Of a stretch of DNA of 64,000 nt, positions 10,162 to 21,184 are shown piece after piece; position 1 is the first letter of the stretch, and each line of letters begins with the position of its first letter. The stretch lies in contig OOIN01000004.1 in NCBI GenBank assembly GCA_900323505.1, forward strand, positions 186,001-250,000, in the 5' to 3' direction. The stretch comes from Ustilago trichophora. Taxonomy: Eukaryota; Basidiomycota; Ustilaginomycetes; Ustilaginales; Ustilaginaceae. The translations under genes were made by a program, and so were the position numbers. The notes beneath the pieces are model-generated. The model worked only from the letters and a program-made list of their open reading frames with translations, did no database searches and was not told the origin of the DNA.

Positions 10162-13100
10162 ATCCATACACATGCTCAAGGTCCGGCCCTCGATCGCGGG
10201 AATGACAGATGCGTACACAGCCCCACGGGGAGGCGACGCATAGCCGCCTTCCCTTAGACTAGACCAGACAAAGAATCAAAATTACCAGGATCCCGCAACG
10301 ATATCCCGCGGATACAGTATGCCACTTTTTTCTTCTTCTCATGCTGCGAGAAGAGACAGACGCCTGGCTAAGCTCGCATCGCATCAGATGCTGCTGGGAT
10401 CCAGCTTATTTTTGCGCGTTGCACAGCGAACGGGGTCCGGGGGCGCAGCAATCCTCTTCCCGTCCCTCCTTGTGGTCTATTCCTCCAGGGTCCAGCAACA
10501 AAATATGGGCGGACGCCGCTGTGCATTTGAGGGCTGAGACAGAGCCTAGCGTTTTCTACCATTCTAGTTTTTTCGCCATCAACAAGCTCTTCCTCATTTG
10601 GCCGGTCCAGCCACGGTTTTGAATGCCATTTGTGGCGTGGTTGAGACTCCGTCCCACAGTGAAGACTTGATATCGTCACTTTGATGGCTCTTTTTTGGTG
10701 TCTTTTCAGACCGTTCGATTTCGCTTAGAGCTGCGGTCATTGCTTGCCTGTCCGTCCGCAATTGGCCATCGAACAATGGCACTCGAGGCAGATGCTTGAA
10801 AGACGACGACGGGGGTTGCAGCGGCACAAATCATTGCGGAACCCCGCACAGACATCTGACCTCAAACAGCTGTCGTCCGGGATCCCGAGCTCGTTTCTGC
10901 ATGTCTTCAAAGACCTAAGTCAGAGGAGATAATTCTGTTGCAAATCACACAAACTCGCTTGACCGTCGTGAAACCTTGAAATTTCTGCTTTTTGCCGTTC
11001 TTCCGTACATCCCATTTCTCACACTCGCTCAATCCAACATATCATAGCGTAGCGTTGCATGGTCGTGTCAGTCTTGATTAGTACTGTACTGTATGCCATG
11101 ATGTGCGGGGGAAAATGATCAAGTTGCTAGAAGAGGTGAGCATTGGGGAACGATAGGCGTTGCAAAATGTGACAGCGATCGGACTTTGAAAAGGGCGTTC
11201 GATTTGGAGCGTCGGAAGGGTTCCCATCATCAGGGTCCGTGTCTCTTTCTCTCTCTCTCTCTGTATAATCACATGCGAGCCCGCGTGATGTTTGCAACAG
11301 GCGGGCAACAACGGCGATCCCGGCATCATCTTCTCCCCTTTCTCAAGCCCTCCTTTTTCGGCCCTTGTCGCTTCGTACCTCACCTTCCATCTGCAGGCTT
11401 GATAAGAAGCCATCTCGCCACTTGACCATGTACGCTCCAAGCCATTAAACGACAGCTGCTGCATAAAGCATCGCTCCTTGACATTATATTCTGTAGTTGA
11501 TGTTTGAATCTTACGCCAAAAACAAACAAACCATCAGTCATGCATTTCTCATCAACGCCACCACCGTGCTGTTTGTGGATGTCTCTACATAAAGTGCCAG
11601 CTGGAGCGAGACAGCGTACGCCACTGAGGCTTGACCTTTGCAGGTCTGTACAACAGAGTCATCTCGGATCGTGGTGGGATAGCATGCTTTCTTTGCGAGC
11701 AATCTCACAGAAGCGTCTTTGGAACGCGGCGATGCATACTATGTTCACTGCACTGTACAGTCCCACAAAGTAGTGGCTCAAAAGCCGACGCTGCAAGTCT
11801 GAGTGGACCTACATGATTCCTATGCGGGCTGCTACTCTCGAAAGACAGAGGTTGAGTAAAAGTTATCCGTCGGCACTACGTGCGATGCCTTCATGCGATC
11901 CTCACAAACCGAAGTCGCCTGCGTTCTGACACAGAAGCAAGCTGAGTGAATGTAATCAGCTGCAGAAGCACTTGTTCATGGCCGTACTTTCGATGCAGTT
12001 CTTTTTCCCTCTTCGGGCAGATGGAGATTTTCCGATGCAGCCTCAGCCCCTACTGTACACCCAAAGTAAAATTACTGGATTCGAGCTCATGCCACGTTGG
12101 GCCTTGCATGATCGTCCTCCCCCAATTGGTGCAGTAAGACAGGACAAGGATCATCAGGCACCCTACTGTACTGTACGAAGCAGTGCGAAGAGGATCTGCT
12201 GCCTGCGACATTGCTTGTGTGACACATTCGCCTCTTTGTTGTCGGACGTCGGCGTCCACGTCAAGACCTGTCGTGTGATTCTCGGCTGCGGTAGACAGCG
12301 GCAAGTAAGGGGTAACGTTGGCGCTTGTTGTATGCCTGAGAAAGTTATCCGACTTACAGTACATTGATCCTTGATGCTACAGCTTCGGGAAAAAATCTGT
12401 CATTGCCTAGTCCATCGTCTGTGCGGTGCGACTCTGCTTCGGCAAAGGCATCCAAGCGTCGGCCATCTCGAGGCGAGCTCGTCATCGGCACTGCAAAGGT
12501 TCTGTTTGGTCCGTTGGAATCTTGATATTGCCCGATTGCCAGGTTCAAGATAAGCATATCAGCGATGAGAAGTCGACAGCAACGAAGAGTTGCCAGACGC
12601 ACACGCGAGGACTCTGAGCTTTTCATCTCTGCCAGCATTTTCGACTGTCTGGGATCTAAACTGTCCATTGAGATCTTGTAGCTGGCAGCACAATTGGCGA
12701 GCATTTCGACGTCGGGCAATCCGATAGTACTCCAGCCGTCCTTGATCGCTCACCTCCCAGATGTCGGTCAAAGCAGACTTGACTTTTTCTTCAGCACGAT
12801 ACGTGTTCTTGGATTGAAGTGCTGCTGCTATCACAGTGGTGAAGTGATGTGGATGACGGTCTCGCGGGGCGACGCCAAGACAGAGCCAAGCCGGGCTATT
12901 GTGATGATGATGTGATAGCACCGAAAAGATGCCGACATCTCTCAACATCCAGGCACCGCCTGAATTTAGAGCTTGATTTGTGAGAGGTCAAGCAGCCGAT
13001 GATTTCGGCAGTCGGCACTTCCTCCACCTGAAGCTTTCAAGTTGCGTGTTTTGGAGCGGAGCATGTGTAAAGTACTGTGCTGTACTGTATCTTTGATCTT

Positions 13101-13340
13101 GCCGAGAACCCTTGAAAAATTGAAATTTGCCGACTCTTGCTACGGTATCTACTGAACTGTACTTGTTCGAGGGTCGAGCATATCGTAAATAGAACCGCTT
13201 CATCTCGTCACCACCACACCTCTGCTTCCGTCACGCTACGACTAGCATCTTGTGCCTCCGATCAAGATATCAACAGCTTAAAGATACGGCAGCGTAGGAT
13301 CGAGGCTAGACGCTCGTCAGGGAGCCTGGATCGGTCCAAC

Positions 13341-13361
13341 ATGACGCAGACAAGTTCGTGA
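13341..13361 (+). other. short upstream ORF in the BRE4-like leader
   Basis: ATG ACG CAG ACA AGT TCG TGA encodes six residues and ends 19 bp before the main ATG. If it is transcribed in the leader it could dampen translation of the membrane protein. The transcription start is unknown. Confidence 0.35.
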
Positions 13362-13380
13362 CAGTGCTTCTAGAAATCAG

Positions 13381-16300
13381 ATGGCAGCCTCAATCTTCCC
13401 GATGCGGAACGCTCAGGTCAGCAGAACGACGAGCGCGGCCAATGTCGCAGGCAAGCAGATGATGCCTGGCCGTCTGGCTGAGCAGGCCAAGAAAGCATGG
13501 CCAAGGATTCAACTGCTAGCACCACCTGTCATAGGTGCGCTGCTCCTGAGCCCATTCGCACTCGAGCGCCGATTGAGGAGCTGGATGTCACCAGACCCTT
13601 TCTTCGTCTACATTCACTTCTTCCTCTTCTTCTTCCCTTCACCGCTTGCAGCTGGAGCATTTCTGGAAAGGTCGGTCATCACGCTCTTCTTTGTCGCTGT
13701 GGGCTCAGCTCTCGCCTTCTTGGCGATCTACGGCTGCATCCTCATCGATGGCGAGAATACACCAGCATACAGTTCGGAAAAGGCAAGAGCTATCGGGGTC
13801 TGCATGCTCATATTCTTCTGCTTCACGTCTGGAGCCTTGTCAAGCTACGCCCCTCGGCTCAAAGGACCCTGTCGGGCGCTCCTCTTTGCAACGGTGTGGG
13901 AGCTCACCAAGCAATACGACACGATCAGCGCACGCATCTTCTTCGATAACTTCTATCCCGCCATGGTGGCCATGATTGTCGGCATCTTTTGCAATTTCGC
14001 CGTCTTCCCACGTACAGCACGCGGCACCTCGATTGACCAGCTCTGCGATCTGTTTGACGGCACTCACGGACTCATGAAGCAAGCAGTCCAAGATTTCTTT
14101 GTCGATCGCACTTCTTCCGAGAACAAACTCAGCCATGACCGCCAAGCAGCACCAGATCAAGTAGTACCCAACTTCAATCACTCACGCTTCAAGAAGCTCA
14201 AAGGGCAGCTCGAGTCATTGCAGTCCCGTTTAGAATCGAATCTGGATGCTGCCAAGTACGAGCTGTCGTATTCGCGTGTTCCGATCGGTCACTTGCAAGT
14301 CTTTCTCCCCATCCTTCGCGATATTCGAGCCTGGTTCTCTTGCAGCTTGGCCTGCTTGGCCGAGTCAGGTGCGACAGCAGAGTCAACCACCCGATCGGAT
14401 GATCCGTCTGCAGCACCTGCCCATTCCCTGCATCATGCGTCAGGTTCGGATTCGCCGAGACCGGTTCTGGACTTTGAGGATTCCATTCGAAACTTTAGCA
14501 ACGAAGTTACATCTTCGCTCGCTTGTATGCGTCGATGTATCAGAAAGTGTACAGGATCCAAGTCGTCAGGCAAAATGCACACACTGTCGATTGCAAGAGA
14601 GAAGGGACTGGATGAGCCAGATTTCGTCGAGAGTGACCCTCATCTCGCCTTGGTATTGCAGAAGCAAAAGCTTCGAGATTCGATCCGCACCTTCAAGACC
14701 TCGCTCAGCGACGCCATACGAGGCTCTCGCTCTCAAGTCATTGGCAAGGCAAGCAGCGCAGAGCCCATGTCCAGCTCAGGAATAGGCATCGGAATCAACG
14801 CATCCGAGCAACCCGCCCCTACTGCTGATCAGACTATAGCGCTGTCTCACCTCTTCCGCAATGAGGCCTACCAAATCTCTTTCCTCATGGTCTCTTTGCT
14901 CGAGGTGGCGCTGCTCGTAGACTCGTGTCTTAACGGAGCTCTGGGTGTAGCAAAGACATGGCAAAGCAATAAGCACAGATCACTCCGAATGCCAGCAGCC
15001 AAATGGCGATATTGGCTCGGTCGTACCAGTATCGGAGCTGGTGATGAGATGGCGCTTGTCGACGAACGCGTCGATGCTCTTCTGCACGAAGATGAACCGC
15101 CCTCGCCCGCGTCCGAGGCTCAGACCGAGGTCATGGATTACTTTGACACCGGATCCGATGACATGCTGACTCGAGGAGCTCCCAATCTCGAAAGAACGCC
15201 CTCGAGAGTCAGCAACAGCATGTCAAGCATCTACTCTTGGCTTAGGACCAGGATACGGGCGATGCGCAGAGTGTTCTCGTCGCGCCGCGCATTGCGCTTT
15301 CGATTCGCGCTATCCAATGCCATCCGGACACTTCGCCACAGCCGACATATCAAGTTCGGCATCAAGCTGACTGCAGGTATCGTGCTCTTGACTTTGCCTT
15401 CATGGCTGGCACCTGGAAATGGAAAGGAGTGGTGGCTCGAACAGCGAGGTCAATGGATGGCCATTTCCTATCTCTTCTGCCTCGAGACCTCGACCGGCGC
15501 CAGTATACGTACTTCCCTCTTCCGAATCCTTGGAACCGTCTCTGGCAGCTTGCTCGGTCTCATTATCAGCGAGATCAGCCGTGGCAACTCCTATGCTCTA
15601 GCGTTTTTGCTCACCGTGGCGACAATTCCGCCTTCGTATCTGATGCTCTTCACCCGCTTTCAAGGCGTCGGCGTTGTCATGGGTCTGACGCTCCCCATCG
15701 TCTCCCTGATCCCAGCCGAGGACGACAGGGAGAGTGTCGTTTACGTCGCCTGGAACCGAGGATACATGATCTTCTTCGGTATCATTGCAGCTCTCGTGGT
15801 CAATCTCTTCTTCTGGCCTATCCACGCCCGACTCGAGCTAGTACGAAGGGTATCCTCGATCACCTCGCAGCTCCAATCTCTCTACCTCAGCCTCTCCCGT
15901 CAGATGCTGTCCGGTGGTCTCACATCGTCGCACAAGTCCAATGCGGCCTTCGAGAAGCTTGAAGTGAGCATCGAGAAGCGCATTAGTCAAGCGCGAGGTC
16001 TGGTCGATATCATGACCATCGAGATCAGCCTCAAGCCCAAGCGGACGCAGGTGCTGTCCGAGCTGCTCGACCATCTCGAGATTATTTTGGAGCTGTTGAT
16101 GGGTTTGAGGAGATGTCGAGAGCACGGTCTGCGTTCCGTACGACAGCATGCGGTGGTCAACGTGCTCGAGCTGCGACAGAGTCTGATCGCATCGGTGCTG
16201 CTGGTGCTCTGGACAACAGGTCAAGCGTTGCAGACCAAGGCACCGTTGCCACAGTGTCTCCCCAGCCCACGTCTGGCGCTCGAAGAGCTCACCGAGGCCG

Positions 16301-16992
16301 TAGCAGAGCAGCTTCAACTCATGACAGAAGGCGTCGAGCCTTCACCCCGCCCACACCGCCGGCACGGCGTACCCGATGCCTATTTGGCGCTCGACAGTCT
16401 CAACCAGAGAAGCATCCTAGCCAACGTACGAAGACGCACTCGCAAACGACATGGCCTACACTCGATCCAATCCATCAGCCCCATCACCGGTTCCAGAAGT
16501 GGAACTATTACTCCCACCCGAGACCACCCACGAAGAGCCGCTGCACTCTCTGGCGCCGACACTCCTGCTGCCACAGGCAAGAAATCCCTCGACTACGCCA
16601 TGTTTTTCATTCTCGCTGAGCATGCACTCTTGGAAGAGATCGTGTCATCCCTAGAACGGCTCTTGGAGCTATGTCGAAGCATGGTGGGAGAATCGAGTTT
16701 TCTGCGTACAGAGTTTGTACCCACTCACGAGGTGAGGACGCCGGGTGAAGCTACGCCAGCGCCTCACATGCGTACTACCGATGCCGATTTCGAAGGTGCA
16801 GGATACCAGCGTAACACTTTGGCTCCGATACTTTCGGTGGAAGACCAGCCTGTATTGCAAGATCGTTTTACAGGACGCAGCTTCTCAGTGCCGGATGTAC
16901 GAAGAGCACGCGATGTGTCACCGATGAATCGGCCTGTTCAGCCGTCGCCATTGGCTCACGAATCGCATCAAGACCAGCGGCAGAGCAATTAG
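13381..16992 (+). CDS. BRE4-like multi-pass membrane protein (FUSC/aromatic acid exporter-like)
   Basis: A 1203-residue integral membrane protein of the fungal Bre4 (brefeldin A sensitivity) type. A first hydrophobic block lies at about residues 45-215 (segments around VIGALLLSPF, FFVYIHFFLFFFPSPLAAGAF, GVCMLIFFCFTSGALSS and AMVAMIVGIFCNFAVF). A long cytoplasmic loop with helical and low-complexity stretches follows. A second block at about 655-820 is of the FUSC type (AGIVLLTLPSWL, RILGTVSGSLLGLIIS, FLLTVATIPPSYLML, IFFGIIAALVVNLFFWP). A C-terminal domain with DUF2421-like helices closes the protein. Yeast Bre4 acts in the endomembrane system, but its substrate is unknown. It is intronless. 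The ATG is the first in frame after a short upstream ORF. Confidence 0.8.
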   Translation: MAASIFPMRNAQVSRTTSAANVAGKQMMPGRLAEQAKKAWPRIQLLAPPVIGALLLSPFALERRLRSWMSPDPFFVYIHFFLFFFPSPLAAGAFLERSVITLFFVAVGSALAFLAIYGCILIDGENTPAYSSEKARAIGVCMLIFFCFTSGALSSYAPRLKGPCRALLFATVWELTKQYDTISARIFFDNFYPAMVAMIVGIFCNFAVFPRTARGTSIDQLCDLFDGTHGLMKQAVQDFFVDRTSSENKLSHDRQAAPDQVVPNFNHSRFKKLKGQLESLQSRLESNLDAAKYELSYSRVPIGHLQVFLPILRDIRAWFSCSLACLAESGATAESTTRSDDPSAAPAHSLHHASGSDSPRPVLDFEDSIRNFSNEVTSSLACMRRCIRKCTGSKSSGKMHTLSIAREKGLDEPDFVESDPHLALVLQKQKLRDSIRTFKTSLSDAIRGSRSQVIGKASSAEPMSSSGIGIGINASEQPAPTADQTIALSHLFRNEAYQISFLMVSLLEVALLVDSCLNGALGVAKTWQSNKHRSLRMPAAKWRYWLGRTSIGAGDEMALVDERVDALLHEDEPPSPASEAQTEVMDYFDTGSDDMLTRGAPNLERTPSRVSNSMSSIYSWLRTRIRAMRRVFSSRRALRFRFALSNAIRTLRHSRHIKFGIKLTAGIVLLTLPSWLAPGNGKEWWLEQRGQWMAISYLFCLETSTGASIRTSLFRILGTVSGSLLGLIISEISRGNSYALAFLLTVATIPPSYLMLFTRFQGVGVVMGLTLPIVSLIPAEDDRESVVYVAWNRGYMIFFGIIAALVVNLFFWPIHARLELVRRVSSITSQLQSLYLSLSRQMLSGGLTSSHKSNAAFEKLEVSIEKRISQARGLVDIMTIEISLKPKRTQVLSELLDHLEIILELLMGLRRCREHGLRSVRQHAVVNVLELRQSLIASVLLVLWTTGQALQTKAPLPQCLPSPRLALEELTEAVAEQLQLMTEGVEPSPRPHRRHGVPDAYLALDSLNQRSILANVRRRTRKRHGLHSIQSISPITGSRSGTITPTRDHPRRAAALSGADTPAATGKKSLDYAMFFILAEHALLEEIVSSLERLLELCRSMVGESSFLRTEFVPTHEVRTPGEATPAPHMRTTDADFEGAGYQRNTLAPILSVEDQPVLQDRFTGRSFSVPDVRRARDVSPMNRPVQPSPLAHESHQDQRQSN

Positions 16993-17131
16993 GCTGCCTT
17001 TTAGCTTTGACCTTTCCATACTATGCCATATCTTGTATCATACAGTATATACAAATGCTACGCTTGACTTTGTAATCTACAACTGCACCAACTCTACCCG
17101 CCCCCACAGTTGCCAGCGAAAAAAGCAAGCA

Positions 17132-19009
17132 TCACTTTCCGATGCAAAATGAAGCAAAAATAGACCCCAGCACTTCATCCGGACATACATCCTTTCCGGT
17201 AAGCTTGCCTACCGCCTTTGCGGCATATCTTAACTCTTCAGCTGCCAGCACCAGATCAACTTCTCCATCTTGGCCAGGCGCATCCGCATCCGCATCCGCA
17301 TTTGCCGTCTTTGTGAATCTCTGAAATGCTTTTATGTGATGTAGACACTGCAGCAGGTGAGATCTGTGTCGAGAGTGAGTGATTAGCGGAGTTTCTGTTG
17401 ATGAGAGGGCGTATTTGTTCGAGATGAGGTGGGCGAGGGAGGAGATGAGTTGGGGGATGCCTTGGTTTGTTTTGACGCTACCTTGGAAGGATTTTTGTTG
17501 TTTGCCTTTTTGGGATGGAAGGAGGTTGGAGATGGGATTGACGAAGCTGGTGGTGGTGGGGATTGGGGAGTGGGGGAGGAGGTCGGATTTGTTGTAAAAG
17601 ACTAAATCGGGATCTTCTTCTGTGTAACTATCCGGCCTTAGAATCTCGACTTCCCCAATATCTGCGTTGGAAGGAACTACGAGCAATGCCAAGTCAGAAG
17701 CGGCAACAACATCTCTAGCCCTTTCAATGCCTATTTTTTCAATCTCATCCATTCCACCACTTTTCTCTGACTTGGTCTCACCCACTACACCTGAGGGTTG
17801 ATCTCGAATTCCAGCAGTGTCATACACAATCACTTTATACCCGGCTAAATCGAGATGTACTTGAAGCACGTCTCGAGTGGTTCCTGGGATATCACTGACT
17901 ATGGCAGCTTTTCGATCCGCTAGTCTGTTCAAGAGGCTTGATTTGCCCGCGTTGGGTGGTCCATATATGGCTAAACGGATGCCGGTAGTTAGGATTTCAC
18001 CGACGTGTCTCGTTGTCGTCTTCTCCCTTCCTCCATCTGCTTGTTCTGGATTGAGTTTGGAGGAGCTATCTTTGGTAGAATCAAGACCGAGTTCAGACCT
18101 TATCAAAACCTTTAAACCTTCCACAATCCCTAAAACCCTTTCCCAAGTCCCCTCATCAACCGCATCCTCTTCCTGCCCCCCAAAGTCAATCATCGCCTCC
18201 ACGCCTGTCATAGCATCCACCAACTCCCTTCTCAACACTTCAAACCTTTCCCCTTGCAATCCTCTGGCCCCCTGCAACGCCACTTGCCTCTGAACACTTG
18301 TCTCTGCCCCGATAAGCGCCTGCAAACCTTCTGCTGAACTCAGATCCATCCTCCCATTTTCGAATGCTCTCCTCGTAAATTCCCCCGGTTCCGCCATTCG
18401 CACTCGTTCTTGTGCTGAAAAAGAGGACAATGCGGAGAGTATGTCGGAGATGGTGGATGCACCGCCGTGAATGTGCAGTTCGAGGGAACGTTCGTTTGTG
18501 TAGCTTGCAAAGGGAGGGAAATGGATTACGGCAGAAGAGGCGTCGAGCAGTTCGTGGGTGTGCGGATGGTGAATATTGCGTAGTACGAGCTTGTGGGGTG
18601 GTGGGAGATGGGTATAGGGTACGAGAGAAGTGGTAAGACACATGGAATGGTAAATGAGGGGGACGGAGGGCCCGGAAATACGGATGATGGCTACTCCGGC
18701 AGGACCGGTTCCGGTGGCCAGGGCAAAGATGGTGTCATTGTGCGAGGTGGTGGTGGTGGTAAGGTCGGGAGCTGATGAGGAGCTCGTGGAGACATTCCTG
18801 AGGGGCAATATTGAAGATGAAAGAGAGGTGAGAGGTGGGAAAGGGGTTGAAGAAAAGGAGTCTGAAAGGAGGCGTTGTTGTCTAGGGACTCGTTGGATTT
18901 GCAGTAACGCTGGTGTAAGGAAGAGCGGCGGTAGTGTTGGAGCTTGCCATGAAGAAGCCCGATTTGACAGCCGAGGTATGGCCCTGGTCGAGGGTCGTCG
19001 TGTTGCCAT
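17132..19009 (-). CDS. MSS1: mitochondrial tRNA-modification GTPase MSS1 (MnmE/TrmE family)
   Basis: A 625-residue MnmE homologue. With MTO1 it installs the 5-carboxymethylaminomethyl group on the wobble uridine of mitochondrial tRNAs. Residues 1-70 are Ser/Arg-rich and suit a mitochondrial targeting sequence. The TrmE N-domain begins at DTIFALATGTGPAGVAIIR. The G domain shows GPPNAGKS (G1), DIPGTTRD (G2), DTAG (G3) and NKSD (G4). The protein ends in CIGK, the catalytic Cys motif diagnostic of the family. A short Asp/Ala repeat just before the C-domain is encoded by GCATCC units (about 17279-17305). It is intronless. It faces the PTRHD1-like gene head to head with only 276 bp between starts. 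Confidence 0.95.
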   Translation of the reverse strand: MATRRPSTRAIPRLSNRASSWQAPTLPPLFLTPALLQIQRVPRQQRLLSDSFSSTPFPPLTSLSSSILPLRNVSTSSSSAPDLTTTTTSHNDTIFALATGTGPAGVAIIRISGPSVPLIYHSMCLTTSLVPYTHLPPPHKLVLRNIHHPHTHELLDASSAVIHFPPFASYTNERSLELHIHGGASTISDILSALSSFSAQERVRMAEPGEFTRRAFENGRMDLSSAEGLQALIGAETSVQRQVALQGARGLQGERFEVLRRELVDAMTGVEAMIDFGGQEEDAVDEGTWERVLGIVEGLKVLIRSELGLDSTKDSSSKLNPEQADGGREKTTTRHVGEILTTGIRLAIYGPPNAGKSSLLNRLADRKAAIVSDIPGTTRDVLQVHLDLAGYKVIVYDTAGIRDQPSGVVGETKSEKSGGMDEIEKIGIERARDVVAASDLALLVVPSNADIGEVEILRPDSYTEEDPDLVFYNKSDLLPHSPIPTTTSFVNPISNLLPSQKGKQQKSFQGSVKTNQGIPQLISSLAHLISNKYALSSTETPLITHSRHRSHLLQCLHHIKAFQRFTKTANADADADAPGQDGEVDLVLAAEELRYAAKAVGKLTGKDVCPDEVLGSIFASFCIGK

Positions 19010-19285
19010 TTGCGTTCATCACCTCGAGCCTGATGAGCAGCGGAGGATGAAATCGGATGAAGGTCGAAAGGACAGGATCACGACTGCCCAAACAAAGCTG
19101 ACAAGAAGACTTCCTTTTCTCGGCATTCTCGTTCGGCTGTCCAAAAACAAAATTAAAGCGCACTCTCTCGAGAAAGTGGAGGATTAATCCCTCCTTCCAC
19201 ACAGACAGCCATCATCTCTGTTCTCCTGCACACCATTTCCCCATTCTCGCTCACCATAGCATACCTCCTTCAGGCAGATCCTCGC

Positions 19286-19828
19286 ATGCTTTCACACCTT
19301 CGATCGACCTCACCCTCATCACTCTTGCTTTCCTTCCGTCTGTCACGCACGATGTCGACCACCACACCCCCACCCACACCCCTTGTAATGCAACTCATCG
19401 TCGACGGCGAATCAGCAACCACCTTTAACTGGCCCAAAGGCCCTTGGATGGCCCAATCAGCACATGCATGCATCGCCGCCATCCAAATTTCCTCCTCCTC
19501 GCCTTCAACCATTGAATACATCTCTCCCATCAACCTCCCCACCATGCACAAAGTTGTCTTGCAAACCGCCTCCACCGGCAAGAGCAAAATGACGCTCCAC
19601 CAACTCTCGGAGAAACTCACCGCCGCTCGACAAGCTTACGAGGAGAGTTTGAAAAGTGTCGAGAAAGAACAAGAAGAAAAAGAAGAAGAAGGGCAAGAGG
19701 AGTTTCCAAAACACTACTTGTGGGTGGAACAACCGGAAAATGTAGCTACTTGTCTGGCTATCGCTCCAAATCGGAAACCGGCCGCTTTGAAGAAGTTGTT
19801 GCGCAGTTGTACGCTGCTCAAAGAGTAG
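19286..19828 (+). CDS. PTRHD1-like putative peptidyl-tRNA hydrolase
   Basis: A 180-residue protein of the PTH2-related PTRHD1 family. Recognisable blocks are FNWPKGPWMAQSAHACIAAI (hydrolase core start), MHKVVLQTAS, and WVEQPENVATCLAIAPN near the end, which parallels the WLEQPENIATCIALRP signature of animal PTRHD1. Residues 1-22 (Ser/Leu/Arg-rich) could be a mitochondrial presequence. A second ATG at 19352 (MSTTTPPP) would give the shorter form. An acidic Glu/Gln insert (about residues 126-140) separates the core from the final strand. Biochemical activity for PTRHD1 is less certain than for PTH2. The neighbouring MSS1 also acts on tRNA, which may be coincidence. Confidence 0.8.
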   Translation: MLSHLRSTSPSSLLLSFRLSRTMSTTTPPPTPLVMQLIVDGESATTFNWPKGPWMAQSAHACIAAIQISSSSPSTIEYISPINLPTMHKVVLQTASTGKSKMTLHQLSEKLTAARQAYEESLKSVEKEQEEKEEEGQEEFPKHYLWVEQPENVATCLAIAPNRKPAALKKLLRSCTLLKE

Positions 19829-19981
19829 AAAGGTCGTATTAAGACAGAATGGCTTGATGTGTGCTATTGTGGTTGTGTGAAGCGGGATATAAATACATAT
19901 GGGCTGTTGACGAATGGTGTTCAGGGGTATAGCCGCAGAAGGACAAGGGGGTTTGTGAGAGAATGCAAATTACGAAGGAGA

Positions 19982-20525
19982 TCAGGCCTTGACAAGGGCT
20001 TCTATGGCTTTGTCAAACGACTCTATGCGAACGGGCATCTCGGGTGTGTAGAAAGGGTTCTTCATAACTTGATCTGCATAGGCTTCGTAACATCTTTGGA
20101 GGACTCCGTTTGGGTTTGGATGGGCGGGCGAAGTGACGAGGACGAACTTGGTACCTGTATTTGCGCCGAATTCCACAAGGGATCAATGCAACTCTTTCAG
20201 CATCTCTACTGGTCAAAGAAAGAGACAGGTGAAAGGGAAGAGAGAAGAGGAGGGCAAGCATTGCGAACATACCAGTACTCGTAACCATGACCCGAACCGT
20301 AAAATGATCCGAATCCAGACTTTCCATTCCGCCACATTTTCTACCAGGCACTGGATTCAATTTTGCAGTGATGGCATGAATACCGTGGAGTGTACCGGCG
20401 AGAACGAGGTACTCATTGGAGGTGAGTCGACCGTTGTTGGGCATAGAGCTAGCATTGGGATGAACAAAGTGCTCGGATTGGTAAATCAGACCTCCGGCTT
20501 TGTTGATGATCCAGAGCGAGGACAT
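19982..20525 (-). CDS. TRS23: TRAPP complex subunit TRS23/TRAPPC4, two exons
   Basis: Exon 1 is 20273-20525, the intron is 20155-20272 (GTATGT...CAG, 118 nt) and exon 2 is 19982-20154. The joined frame encodes 141 residues. TRAPPC4 (sybindin-like longin fold) is a core subunit of the TRAPP tethering complex, the Ypt1/Rab1 exchange factor at the Golgi. Matches include INKAGGLIYQ at the start, RLTSNEYLVLAG, the strand FTVRVMVTSTGTKFVLV spanning the splice, and KNPFYTPEMPVRIESF near the end. The splice was chosen by phase (a Gly codon is split) and by family continuity. The protein is much shorter than human TRAPPC4 (219) because the PDZ-like insert after the first strand is missing. Confidence 0.88.
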
Positions 20526-21184
20526 TTACGCAATCGAGATCTTGGGCAGAGAAAGGGATTGGTATATCGACTGTGTCTATAGTGTGAGGGTTGGTGTAGA
20601 AAGGTTCAGGTCGAGTTGATGGGTATCATCAAAGGTGGTCCATGCTTGGATACCAACTTTGGACAAAGTTGAACCCTGAATTGTCGATTCAAGTGTATCG
20701 GCCGGGTGGAAGAAAGTCTGTCTTTTGAAGCATGGTGTGGGTTGTACATGGGGTGTGCTGCGCGAAATACAAATTGAGAGACTGGATTCTATTCGAGCGT
20801 GGGTCTAGGAACACAAAATTTAAAAGATATTTGGAAGTGGTAGCAGAGAGAAGAGGCAAAATGGAAAAAATTCCACCAAACGCTCTCTCACACCTCTGTG
20901 TGTGTTAGAAAGAGCAAACCCTCTTTGCCTGCCTGCACTGCACTTTCTTCGCGCTTCTGATTTTCAAAGTGGTTGGTCGCGATCATCCTCAACGTGTATC
21001 TTGATACGACATTCTCACAACCATCACCACCACCATTGCAGTTGCTGTCCGTCCAACTTGACCTCTTGCACTGCTTCTCACCCGTCACTCGCATCGGCAC
21101 CCATCCTTTTCTATCTTCCTCGTCAATTCACAGCTCATCTCCAAGTAGCCGCACAAACCAAAAAGCCAAACCAAACAAAAAATC
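20526..21184. other. divergent intergenic region, TRS23 / eIF3m
   Basis: A 659-bp shared upstream region with AT-rich runs. The last 150 bp before eIF3m are CA-rich and ACC-rich on the sense strand and look like leader. No gene is seen. Confidence 0.6.
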
